Part shown: positions 1 through 6,025 of the stretch, piece after piece
Layout of the letters: each line of letters opens with the position of its first letter
How positions within the stretch are numbered: the stretch's first letter is position 1
DNA from: Candidatus Nesterenkonia stercoripullorum
GTDB taxonomy: Bacteria; Actinomycetota; Actinomycetes; Actinomycetales; Micrococcaceae
DNA length: 6,127 nt
Assembly: GCA_019114115.1 (NCBI GenBank)
Contig: DXGD01000098.1
Coordinates: 1-6,127 of the forward strand
Reading direction: 5' to 3'
Program-made: the position numbers and the translations under genes
The notes under the pieces: model-generated
Database searches by the model: none
What the model was told of the DNA's origin: nothing
Seen by the model: only the letters and a program-made list of their open reading frames with translations

Positions 1-1293
1 ACCCACCGATGACGAGGGCCCACCTGCCGGCACAGAACCGTCGAAGGCGCCCCGCCACAGGAGGGGCTCCCGCCGAGCTGGTGTCTCGAGGACTCCGCCC
101 AGGCCCTGCACCAAGTCATCGACGATCCGTGCTCCGCGGCGGGTTCGCATGATGTCATAGACCTCGCTGATTCTGCCGGCACCACTGAGCCAGCGCTGTC
201 TGGGCAGTTCGGCCAGAACGCTCACCCCGCCGAGCGCCCGGGACACCTCGCCCGCGCCCCAATCAGCTGACGAGCCCGCATTGACCATCGCGGAAGCCGG
301 GACGTCTGCAGACATCGCCAGCACTTCACGCGCGCAGAGCACTCCCCGAGGTGAGCCGGGCGTGACGATCACGTGCTGGTCTAAGGTCTCGGCGAGCGCC
401 CTGAGGACGTCATGCCGTCGTCCGACGTCGATGACCACCACGTCGAAAGCCCTGCCGGCCGCACGCACTGCCGCTACCACAGTCTCCGCCCACGAGCTGC
501 CCGGACGATCCCCGGACGGACTGATCACGGCACTGCCCGCAGACTTCCTGGTGAGCACGTGGACTCCGTCCACCCGCGGCAAGGAAGCCGCGAGCTGGGC
601 AGCAGCGATCTCCTCACCGAGGCCCGATACCTCTTCCCAGCTGAGCCACCCCTGCCCCGCACCGTTCTGGCTGGGTTCACCAAGGAGTCCCGACAGGCCG
701 CTCCCCCACGCGGCATCGGCGTCAATGAGCGCCACCGGGATGCTGCGGGAGGCCAGTGCTGCAGCGAGCAGGTAGCCGACGGTGCTAGCGCCTGCACCGC
801 CTATCGCACCGGACACCGCGATCGTGGTCCCCGCAGCGACATCTGAGACCCGTGCGCCGATATGCTCACTGAGCCACGCTTCCGCCGCGGGCAGCGGCAC
901 TGGCCACAGCTCTGTGTACTGTGAGGCCAGCGACCACAGGTCCTGCACCGACGTCAGTGCGGTAGCCTGTGCCCGCGTCTGCTCAGGCGGCCCCGCTGCC
1001 GGTCCCTCTGCTGACCCGGCACCCGCCTCGGGTCCGGCCCCCACCACGGATCCGATGAGCAAAACCGGTCCCGATGCTCTGCCCTGAGGCGGCAGCGCGT
1101 CGGCACCGCACATCACGACGGCGTACTCCGCGTCGGGGACGCCAGCCCAACTCGTGCAGCGCTGCAGCCGAACGGCGGCGACTGCCGCGATCAGCGCCAC
1201 GTCCTCGTGCAGGGATTCATCATCGGTGACCAGCAGGACCTGCGGGCCGGATGGCGCAGTGCTTGCGGGACCGGGGGCATACTCAGCAGACAT
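1..1293 (-). CDS. ssd: CpaE-like MinD/ParA-family ATPase (Ssd type), 3' end outside window
   Basis: An uninterrupted frame of 431 codons starts at ATG 1293 and is still open at base 1, so the C-terminus is missing. Residues 19-25 (VLLVTDD) begin a receiver-like N-terminal domain. An Ala/Gly/Pro/Glu-rich linker follows at about 82-110, then a MinD/ParA-type P-loop domain: SGAIGGAGAST at 161-171, LIDADAAWG at 189-197, and a Walker B-like VVVIDVGRR ending at 293. This layout matches the actinobacterial 'helicase/secretion neighbourhood' CpaE-like family, which includes mycobacterial Ssd, a septum-site protein. Members of about 350 residues are usual; this one is longer, with at least 35 residues beyond the conserved ISEVYDIMRTRRGARIV end. 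The P-loop lacks both lysines of the classical deviant Walker A. The role, in positioning Flp/Tad secretion or in septum placement, is inferred from the family. The ATG has only a poor, close G-run as ribosome site; an in-frame GTG at 1335 is the alternative start. Confidence 0.85.
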   Translation of the reverse strand, partial: MSAEYAPGPASTAPSGPQVLLVTDDESLHEDVALIAAVAAVRLQRCTSWAGVPDAEYAVVMCGADALPPQGRASGPVLLIGSVVGAGPEAGAGSAEGPAAGPPEQTRAQATALTSVQDLWSLASQYTELWPVPLPAAEAWLSEHIGARVSDVAAGTTIAVSGAIGGAGASTVGYLLAAALASRSIPVALIDADAAWGSGLSGLLGEPSQNGAGQGWLSWEEVSGLGEEIAAAQLAASLPRVDGVHVLTRKSAGSAVISPSGDRPGSSWAETVVAAVRAAGRAFDVVVIDVGRRHDVLRALAETLDQHVIVTPGSPRGVLCAREVLAMSADVPASAMVNAGSSADWGAGEVSRALGGVSVLAELPRQRWLSGAGRISEVYDIMRTRRGARIVDDLVQGLGGVLETPARREPLLWRGAFDGSVPAGGPSSSVG

Positions 1294-1422
1294 GCCCCCA
1301 GAGTGCGTCAGGCACGGGGAACACGGGGGCTTCACGGCCCCGGGTGTGGGTCGTTGCCGCCGACTCTGGTCTACCACAGCGGCTGGGGAAAACTGGATGG
1401 CCTCGTGCTGCGGGCCGATTCG

Positions 1423-2160
1423 TCACAGCAGCTGGTAGTCCCGAGGGTCGATTTCACGGCTCGGGTCCCAGTCGCGCGCCCAGCCCAGACGGTCGAGCAG
1501 CCGGTCGAGCAGCACCGCGGTGAAACCCCATACGAGCGTGCCGTCGATGACGAAAGCCGGCCCTCGAAACACCTGACGGCCGCGGCGCAGCACGGTGGAG
1601 TAGCGGTTGCGCGGATCGGAGAGGGCCTCGACCTCCACTGAGAAGACCCGCTCCACTTCGCCCGCCTCAGGCACGAGCACACCCAGGTTCTCAGCGACGG
1701 CAAGCACGGGTGTGACTATGAAGCTGCTGATGGGCAGGGGCGCCGGGGGCAGCGGGCCGAGAACCCGTAGTGCCTCCGCGTGCAGTGATACTTCCTCCGC
1801 CGCCTCCCGGACGGCGGTGTGGACGACGTCGACGTCGGCGGCGTCCCTCGAGCCGCCGGGAAAGGCGACCTCCCCGGGGTGATTCGCCAGCACCGCTGCA
1901 CGCTCTGTCAGCAGCACATGCGGTCTGACTGCGCGGTCGAGGCCGTCCCCACTCGCCCGCTCGTGTCCGGGATGGAAGACCAGCAGCACAGCTGCTTCCC
2001 GCCATGCGCCGGCCGTGAGCCTTCGCCGAATCGGGAGCAGAGTCCCCTCGGCGTCCCACCACGCCCCGTTGGCAGCAGCTTCAGGGGCCTGTGCCCGGAA
2101 CTCGAAGGATTCAGCGACGACTCGCCGGAGGTCCTCCCCCGCCTGAGACCAGTCAGGCAC
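1423..2160 (-). CDS. Nudix hydrolase, CoA-pyrophosphatase type
   Basis: Predicted 245-residue cytosolic Nudix enzyme. The family splits CoA and related nucleotides into 4'-phosphopantetheine and 3',5'-ADP using Mg or Mn. The CoA-specific signature region LLTERA at 83-88 runs through [10 protein letters not shown] ending at 103, and the Nudix helix REAAEE at 118-123 supplies the metal-binding glutamates. The late WGFTA motif (from W211) is also usual in the family. The arginine expected between LLTxRA and the GEVAFPGG segment is alanine here. I chose the GTG at 2160 because it overlaps the nth stop codon in the arrangement GTGCCTGA, has AAGGG about 11 bases upstream, and leads directly into [13 protein letters not shown] longer in-frame start at 2250 would only add residues encoded across the conserved 3' end of nth. 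Translational coupling to nth is likely. The exact substrate is inferred from the family. Confidence 0.85.
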   Translation of the reverse strand: MPDWSQAGEDLRRVVAESFEFRAQAPEAAANGAWWDAEGTLLPIRRRLTAGAWREAAVLLVFHPGHERASGDGLDRAVRPHVLLTERAAVLANHPGEVAFPGGSRDAADVDVVHTAVREAAEEVSLHAEALRVLGPLPPAPLPISSFIVTPVLAVAENLGVLVPEAGEVERVFSVEVEALSDPRNRYSTVLRRGRQVFRGPAFVIDGTLVWGFTAVLLDRLLDRLGWARDWDPSREIDPRDYQLL

Positions 2161-2950
2161 CGAGCGAATACCCTTCTGCCCGCAGCTGCCGCCGGGTGTA
2201 GCCCGCCCGCATCTTCTCGGCGAGGTCTTCGCGGCCTGGGGCGAGCTCATACTTCAGCAGCTGATGCGCTTCCGCCGGATCCGTCTCACCGATTCCGAAC
2301 GAAGGGCACCACTTCGCTATAGGACACGCCCCGCATGCTGGTTTGCGGGAATGACATACCCGACGGCCGTGAAAGATCAGCCGGTGCGAGAGCATCGTCC
2401 AGTCCCGTGGTTCGAAGAGTGCGGCGACGTCCTTCTCCACCTTCACCGGGTCCTCTTCGGTGGTCATCTCCAGTCGCCGGGCCAATCGCCCGAAGTGCGT
2501 GTCCACGGTGAGCCCCGGTCGCCCGAAAGCGTTGCCCAGCACGACGAACGCCGTCTTTCGCCCGACGCCTGGCAGCTTCACCAGGGCGTCCAGGCGCGCC
2601 GGCACTTCCCCCTCGTGCTCGGCAACCAGCGCCTGAGAGAGCCCCAGCAAGGAGCTCGCCTTCGCCTTGTAGAACCCGGTGGACCGGATGAGATCCTGCA
2701 GCTCCCGCTCATCAGCCAGCGCCATAGCCTGGGCATCGGGGAAGCGGCGGAAGAGCTCAGGGGTGATGGAGTTCACCCTGACGTCCGTGGTCTGAGCTGA
2801 GAGCACTGTGGCCACCAGCAGCTCGAACGCGTTCTCGAAATCGAGTTCTGCCACCGCATACGGGTAGGCCCGGCCCAGCTCACGGTTGATCTTCCGCACT
2901 CTCCGCGTACGCGCCAGGGGCGTCTCCCGCATGTCAGCTGTCGAACTCAT
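2153..2950 (-). CDS. nth: Endonuclease III (DNA glycosylase/AP lyase)
   Basis: Base-excision-repair enzyme that removes oxidised pyrimidines and cleaves the abasic site by beta-elimination. Visible landmarks, numbered from the ATG at 2950: [12 protein letters not shown] at 49-60, the helix-hairpin-helix LPGVGRK at 126-132 with the Schiff-base lysine K132, the catalytic aspartate D150 in VDTH, and the [4Fe-4S] ligands C199, C206, C209 and C215 with the standard 6-2-5 spacing. The protein is 265 residues against 211 in E. coli; most of the excess is a charged C-terminal tail of about 50 residues after the cluster. Start choice is uncertain: a GTG at 2995 and ATGs at 2959 and 2932 are also in frame. 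I prefer 2950 because a TAGAAT hexamer lies exactly 7 bases upstream, fitting leaderless transcription. It is the first gene of a probable nth-Nudix unit, divergent from acs. Confidence 0.95.
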   Translation of the reverse strand: MSSTADMRETPLARTRRVRKINRELGRAYPYAVAELDFENAFELLVATVLSAQTTDVRVNSITPELFRRFPDAQAMALADERELQDLIRSTGFYKAKASSLLGLSQALVAEHEGEVPARLDALVKLPGVGRKTAFVVLGNAFGRPGLTVDTHFGRLARRLEMTTEEDPVKVEKDVAALFEPRDWTMLSHRLIFHGRRVCHSRKPACGACPIAKWCPSFGIGETDPAEAHQLLKYELAPGREDLAEKMRAGYTRRQLRAEGYSLGA

Positions 2951-2957
2951 CCGCCTC

Positions 2958-2963
2958 ATTCTA
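2958..2963 (-). promoter_or_regulatory. Candidate -10 element for a leaderless nth transcript
   Basis: On the minus strand TAGAAT is followed by GAGGCGG (7 bases) and then the ATG at 2950. A TANNNT hexamer 7 bases before a start codon is the common layout of leaderless actinobacterial transcripts. No convincing -35 box is present (TGCCTC lies 18 bases upstream). The GAGG just before the ATG could instead act as a short-spaced ribosome site from a longer transcript. Confidence 0.45.
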
Positions 2964-3105
2964 CGGATAGCGCGCCTGAATGAGGCACCGTTCACCGCAG
3001 GATCACTACCGCTCGATCCGTCCGAAACTACATAATGCCTAGTCAGAGCGCTTTACGGCAGGTGAGACACTGAAGGAGCCCTCGAAGCTGGCGCACCATT
3101 GCCTG

Positions 3106-3111
3106 TATTGT
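3106..3111 (+). promoter_or_regulatory. Candidate -10 element for acs
   Basis: TATTGT is the best TANNNT match on the plus strand in the nth-acs gap; no recognisable -35 accompanies it. It would give a leader of roughly 130 bases containing the tandem 12-mer repeat. CATAAT at 3031-3036 matches the consensus better by letters but also lacks a -35, so the true start site is open. Confidence 0.25.
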
Positions 3112-3124
3112 GATGACGGACACG
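3109..3124 (+). promoter_or_regulatory. Possible Crp/GlxR-like half-conserved site
   Basis: TGTGA, six bases, then ACACG matches the Crp-family consensus TGTGA-N6-TCACA at 8 of 10 informative positions. cAMP-dependent Crp/GlxR regulators are known to control acetate genes in several bacteria, which makes the site plausible, but the right half is imperfect and it overlaps the candidate -10. This is inference. Confidence 0.2.
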
Positions 3125-3147
3125 ATTTCTGTGGAACGCCTCACGGC

Positions 3148-3171
3148 TCACAGTGCCGATCACAGTGCCGA
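3148..3171 (+). repeat. Perfect tandem duplication of a 12-mer upstream of acs
   Basis: TCACAGTGCCGA occurs twice with no spacer (3148-3159 and 3160-3171), 75 to 98 bases before the acs start codon. Each copy contains CACAGTG, a palindrome around one central base, so the pair offers two sites one helical turn plus about 1.5 bases apart. This looks like a candidate operator for a dimeric regulator or a chance duplication. It does not match RamA or RamB sites as I know them. Confidence 0.8.
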
Positions 3172-3232
3172 CGCACGTCGTCACGCTCGTCATGCCCCAA
3201 GGCGGCCGGTCACCAGGCTGCCGTCGCACTCG

Positions 3233-3238
3233 AGGAGG
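3233..3238 (+). promoter_or_regulatory. Strong ribosome binding site of acs
   Basis: AGGAGG lies 7 bases before the ATG at 3246, inside a longer GAGGAGGAG run. It fixes the acs start and rules out the longer frame beginning with GTG at 3153, whose extra 31 residues do not look like Acs. Confidence 0.9.
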
Positions 3239-3245
3239 AGAACGC

Positions 3246-5255
3246 ATGAACCCCACTCCACCAGCAGACAATCAGCTGGACAGCCTGCAGAAGGAAGAGC
3301 GCTCGTTCCCGCCCAGTGCCGAGTTCGCAGCTCACGCCGTAGCGACATCCGAGCGCTATGAGCAAGCGGCCGCCGACCGGCTGCAGTACTGGGCCGACCA
3401 GGCACGCAGCACACTGAGCTGGGACACCGACTTCACCCAGACGCTGGACTGGTCCGATGCCCCCTTCGCGAAGTGGTTCATCGGCGGAGAGATCAATGTC
3501 GCCTACAACGCTGTGGATCGGCACGTGGAGAATGGGAACGGCGACCGCGTCGCCATCCATTTCGAAGGTGAGCCCGGTGATACCCGCACCATCACGTATC
3601 AAGAGCTCAGCGCCGAGGTGAACCGGGCCTCGAACGCCTTCGAATCACTCGGCCTGGCCAAGGGTGACCGGGTCGCGATCTACATGCCGATGATCCCCGA
3701 GACCATCATCACCATGCTCGCCTGCGCCCGCATCGGGGCGATCCACTCCGTGGTCTTCGGCGGCTTCTCCTCCGATGCGCTGCGCTCCAGGATCGACGAC
3801 GCCGAGGCCAAGCTCGTCGTCACCGCCGACGGCTCCTACCGGCGCGGCAAGCCCTCGGCACTGAAGCCCCAGGTGGACGCGGCCCTCTCGGCCCCTGGCC
3901 ACACGGTGGACAACGTCGTCGTCGTGCAGCGCAATGGCGAGCCCACGGACTTCGGCGAGATCGACACCTGGTGGCACGACCTCGTCCCGCAGCAATCGAG
4001 CGAGCACCGCTACGTCCCGCACGACGCCGAGCACCCGCTGTTCATCCTCTACACCTCGGGAACCACCGGCAAGCCCAAGGGCATCCTCCACACCACCGGC
4101 GGATATCTCACCCAGACGGCCGTCACGCACCGCGACACCTTCGACCTGCGGCCGGAAAGCGACGTCTTCTGGTGCACGGCCGACGTCGGCTGGGTCACCG
4201 GGCATTCCTATATCGTGTACGGCCCGCTGGCCAACGGGACGACCCAGGTCGTCTATGAAGGCACCCCGGACACTCCGCATAAGGGCCGCTGGTGGGAGAT
4301 CGTGCAGAAGTACGGGGTCACCCAGTTCTACACCGCTCCCACCGCCATCCGGACGTGCATGAAGTGGGGCCGCGAAATCCCCGACCAGTACGATCTCTCC
4401 AGCATCCGGGTGCTGGGCACTGTGGGCGAGGCCATCAACCCCGAAGCGTGGATGTGGTACCGCGAGGTCATCGGCGCCAACAACGGGCCCGGCAATGAGC
4501 CCAAGGCCGACCCCGCGCCCATCGTGGACACCTGGTGGCAGACCGAGACCGGCGCCCATATGATCACTCCCCTGCCGGGCGTCACGGCGACGAAGCCAGG
4601 CTCCGCCCAGTCTGCCGTGCCAGGCATCGAAGTGGGCGTCGTCGATGAGATGGGTGAGCCACTGGAGCGCGGCAAAGCCGGCCTGCTGGTCATCAAGGAG
4701 CCCTGGCCGGCGATGCTCCGCGGGATCTGGAACAACCCGGAGCGCTATAAGGACACCTACTGGTCCCGATTCGACAACGTCTACTTCGCCGGCGACGGCG
4801 CCCGGACCGATGAGGACGGCGATATCTGGCTCATGGGCCGTGTCGACGATGTCATGAACGTCTCCGGGCACCGGCTCTCCACCACCGAGATCGAGTCCGC
4901 GCTCGTCAGCCACCCGCGGGTCGCGGAGTCCGCCGTCGTCGGTGCTCAGGACGCGACGACCGGTGAAGCCGTGGTCGCCTTCGTCATCCTGCGCGGGTCC
5001 GGAGAAGACGAGGATTCCGAGGCGCTCGAGCAGGAGCTGCGTGCCCATGTGGGCAAGCAGATCGGCGCGATCGCCAAGCCGCGCAATGTGCTCACGGTGC
5101 CCGAGCTGCCCAAGACGCGCTCCGGGAAGATCATGCGCCGGCTGCTCAAGGATGTCGCGGAGGGCCGGGAAGCCGGGGACGCGTCCACGCTCGCGGACCC
5201 GGGCGTCATGCAGCAGATCGCTGAGGACATGCGGGCCAAACACGGCCAGAGCTGA
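3246..5255 (+). CDS. acs: Acetyl-CoA synthetase, AMP-forming
   Basis: A 669-residue cytosolic enzyme of the ANL superfamily that makes acetyl-CoA from acetate, ATP and CoA through acetyl-AMP. The N-terminal Acs domain starts near Y38. Key motifs: phosphate loop [11 protein letters not shown] at 269-279, [11 protein letters not shown] in the middle, acetate-pocket/A5 motif DTWWQTETG with W431 (equivalent to W414 of Salmonella Acs, which limits the pocket to short acids) and E434, the ribose-binding aspartate D517 in GDG, hinge region GRVDDV with R532, and the C-terminal PKTRSGK with the catalytic, acetylatable lysine K628. Length is near the family norm of about 650. A loop of about 14 residues at 411-424 replaces four in the E. 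coli protein. The start is set by a strong AGGAGG. The gene is divergent from nth and followed by a strong hairpin, so it is probably monocistronic. Control by lysine acetylation is expected from the motif; no acetyltransferase or deacetylase gene is in view. Confidence 0.98.
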   Translation: MNPTPPADNQLDSLQKEERSFPPSAEFAAHAVATSERYEQAAADRLQYWADQARSTLSWDTDFTQTLDWSDAPFAKWFIGGEINVAYNAVDRHVENGNGDRVAIHFEGEPGDTRTITYQELSAEVNRASNAFESLGLAKGDRVAIYMPMIPETIITMLACARIGAIHSVVFGGFSSDALRSRIDDAEAKLVVTADGSYRRGKPSALKPQVDAALSAPGHTVDNVVVVQRNGEPTDFGEIDTWWHDLVPQQSSEHRYVPHDAEHPLFILYTSGTTGKPKGILHTTGGYLTQTAVTHRDTFDLRPESDVFWCTADVGWVTGHSYIVYGPLANGTTQVVYEGTPDTPHKGRWWEIVQKYGVTQFYTAPTAIRTCMKWGREIPDQYDLSSIRVLGTVGEAINPEAWMWYREVIGANNGPGNEPKADPAPIVDTWWQTETGAHMITPLPGVTATKPGSAQSAVPGIEVGVVDEMGEPLERGKAGLLVIKEPWPAMLRGIWNNPERYKDTYWSRFDNVYFAGDGARTDEDGDIWLMGRVDDVMNVSGHRLSTTEIESALVSHPRVAESAVVGAQDATTGEAVVAFVILRGSGEDEDSEALEQELRAHVGKQIGAIAKPRNVLTVPELPKTRSGKIMRRLLKDVAEGREAGDASTLADPGVMQQIAEDMRAKHGQS

Positions 5256-5265
5256 CCGACCCGTT

Positions 5266-5289
5266 TTCACGAGGGGGTTCACGAAGGGG
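5266..5289 (+). repeat. Imperfect tandem 12-mer at the acs hairpin
   Basis: TTCACGAGGGGG at 5266-5277 is followed directly by TTCACGAAGGGG at 5278-5289, one mismatch in twelve. The second copy forms most of the left arm of the acs terminator stem. The first copy can pair with the same right arm less well, through one G-U pair, so it looks like a duplicated arm. Confidence 0.8.
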
Positions 5290-5328
5290 CCCGCTTCCGG
5301 CAGAACGCGGGAGGCGGGCCCCTTCGTG
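5280..5328 (+). terminator. Strong stem-loop after acs, likely terminator
   Basis: A perfect 15-base inverted repeat (CACGAAGGGGCCCGC at 5280-5294 and its complement at 5314-5328) starts 24 bases after the acs stop. Pairing continues inward through a G-U and three more pairs, giving a stem of about 19 pairs and an 11-base loop. There is no following T-run on either strand, which is common for actinobacterial terminators. It separates acs from aroQ. Confidence 0.8.
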
Positions 5329-5361
5329 TGAGCACAGCACGCGCCTGGCGCGCCGTGCTCA
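5329..5361 (+). repeat. Second inverted repeat between acs and aroQ
   Basis: TGAGCAC at 5329-5335 and GTGCTCA at 5355-5361 are perfect complements. Within the 19-base interval GCGCC-T-GGCGC at 5341-5351 forms another small palindrome. It abuts the acs terminator and would overlap the -35 region of the candidate aroQ promoter, so it could be a second terminator element or an operator. Confidence 0.4.
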
Positions 5362-5371
5362 GGGCACCGGC

Positions 5372-5377
5372 TACGCT
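5372..5377 (+). promoter_or_regulatory. Candidate -10 element for aroQ
   Basis: TACGCT fits TANNNT and would place transcription start near 5384, about 47 bases before the aroQ ATG. No clear -35 box is present. aroQ should need its own promoter given the strong hairpin upstream. Confidence 0.3.
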
Positions 5378-5418
5378 GGAGCCACATCGCCTACCGGCCT
5401 CACGGCCACTGACCGATC

Positions 5419-5424
5419 AAGGAG
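5419..5424 (+). promoter_or_regulatory. Ribosome binding site of aroQ
   Basis: AAGGAG ends 6 bases before the ATG at 5431, good sequence and spacing. It decides this start; the overlapping frame starting upstream at 5328 has no such signal. Confidence 0.85.
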
Positions 5425-5430
5425 AATTCG

Positions 5431-5880
5431 ATGTCCTCAGCCACCGGCCGCCTGCTCATCGTCCACGGCCCCAACCTGAATATGCTGGGCACCCGGGAAC
5501 CGGGCATCTACGGCTCGGAATCGCTGGAGGACATCAACGCCCTGTGCCATCGGGCTGCCGCCGATCTGGGCTATGACCTCGACACGGTGCAGTCCAATCA
5601 TGAAGGCGCCCTCGTGGACGCGATCCAGGCCGCTCGGGGCACAGCGGACGGCATCGTCATCAATCCGGCGGCCTACACGCACACCTCAGTGGCCATCGCC
5701 GACGCGCTCCGGGCGACGGCGCTGCCAGTGGTCGAAGTCCACCTCTCGAACGTGCACGCCCGTGAGGCCTTCCGCTCACACTCCTATGTCTCCCCTGTGG
5801 CCGAAGCCGTCATCGCCGGAGCCGGGTCGACCGGCTACCGCTTCGCCATCGAGCACCTGGCCGCGTATCTGAGCAGCTAG
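5431..5880 (+). CDS. aroQ: 3-Dehydroquinate dehydratase, type II
   Basis: A 149-residue cytosolic enzyme of the shikimate pathway that dehydrates 3-dehydroquinate to 3-dehydroshikimate; type II enzymes form dodecamers. The length is normal for the family. [17 protein letters not shown] at 12-28 carries R22 and the catalytic Y27. QSNHEG follows at 54-59. NPAAYTHTS starts at N78. [18 protein letters not shown] at 102-119 carries H104, S106, R111 and R115. These sit three positions after the Mycobacterium tuberculosis residues R19, Y24, N75, H101, S103, R108 and R112, so every known active-site residue is present. The start has a good ribosome site. No other aromatic-pathway gene is in the window; the gene stands between the acs hairpin and a convergent gene, so it is probably transcribed alone. 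Confidence 0.98.
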   Translation: MSSATGRLLIVHGPNLNMLGTREPGIYGSESLEDINALCHRAAADLGYDLDTVQSNHEGALVDAIQAARGTADGIVINPAAYTHTSVAIADALRATALPVVEVHLSNVHAREAFRSHSYVSPVAEAVIAGAGSTGYRFAIEHLAAYLSS

Positions 5881-5884
5881 AGAG

Positions 5885-5906
5885 CGGCAGCTGAGGCGCG
5901 CTGCCG
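5885..5906 (+). terminator. Small stem-loop after aroQ, possible terminator
   Basis: CGGCAGC at 5885-5891 pairs with GCTGCCG at 5900-5906 around an 8-base loop, starting 4 bases after the aroQ stop. The stem is GC-rich but short and no T-run follows, so it is a modest terminator candidate. Confidence 0.45.
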
Positions 5907-5910
5907 AGAC

Positions 5911-5964
5911 GGGCCTGTGTCGGCGGCCTGTGAAGCGGGGCCTGTGTCGGCGGCCCGTGAAACG
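5911..5964 (+). repeat. Two tandem copies of a 27-base unit after aroQ
   Basis: Unit 1 (5911-5937) and unit 2 (5938-5964) both begin GGGCCTGTGTCGGCGGCC and differ at only two positions near their 3' ends. A decayed third partial copy may follow (GAGTGAAACG at 5969-5978). The units lie in the gap between convergent genes, and no gene of their own is supported. Confidence 0.85.
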
Positions 5965-6011
5965 GGGCGAGTGAAACGCAGCAGCTTGGCCGCAGCCACC
6001 TCAGGTCAGGA

Positions 6012-6025
6012 CAGCGCTAGCGCTG
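6012..6025. repeat. Perfect 14-base palindrome over a stop codon
   Basis: CAGCGCTAGCGCTG reads the same on both strands. Its centre contains the TAG stop of the minus-strand gene that ends at 6017. There is no loop, so it is a poor hairpin; it may be a protein site or chance, since about 0.4 such palindromes are expected in a window this size. Confidence 0.6.

Noticed and set aside
281..1641. Several plus-strand open frames opposite the CpaE-like and Nudix genes
   Set aside because: Their translations are low-complexity Arg/Ser/Ala/Pro/Thr text typical of shadow frames, while the minus strand carries recognisable motifs throughout.
2161..2250. Longer Nudix protein starting at 2250
   Set aside because: The additional residues come from the other frame of the nth coding end and do not resemble the family; the GTG at 2160 overlaps the nth stop and has a plausible ribosome site.
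2951..2995. nth start at GTG 2995
   Set aside because: No ribosome site precedes it, and the 15 added residues cross the TAGAAT promoter candidate. It cannot be fully excluded.
3153..3245. N-terminal extension of Acs from a GTG at 3153
   Set aside because: The extra 31 residues do not resemble Acs, there is no ribosome site for that GTG, and ATG 3246 has a textbook AGGAGG.
3053..3271. Small minus-strand frame in the nth-acs gap
   Set aside because: It overlaps the acs start and ribosome site, has no ribosome site of its own that I can see and no recognisable features.
3645..5387. A 580-codon open frame antisense to acs
   Set aside because: It is the mirror of strong third-position GC bias in acs. 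Its translation is repetitive Gly/Asp/Val/Arg-rich text without recognisable domains, and acs itself is unmistakable.
5911..5978. CRISPR-like array
   Set aside because: The 27-base units are directly adjacent with no spacers and only two full copies, so this is an ordinary tandem repeat.
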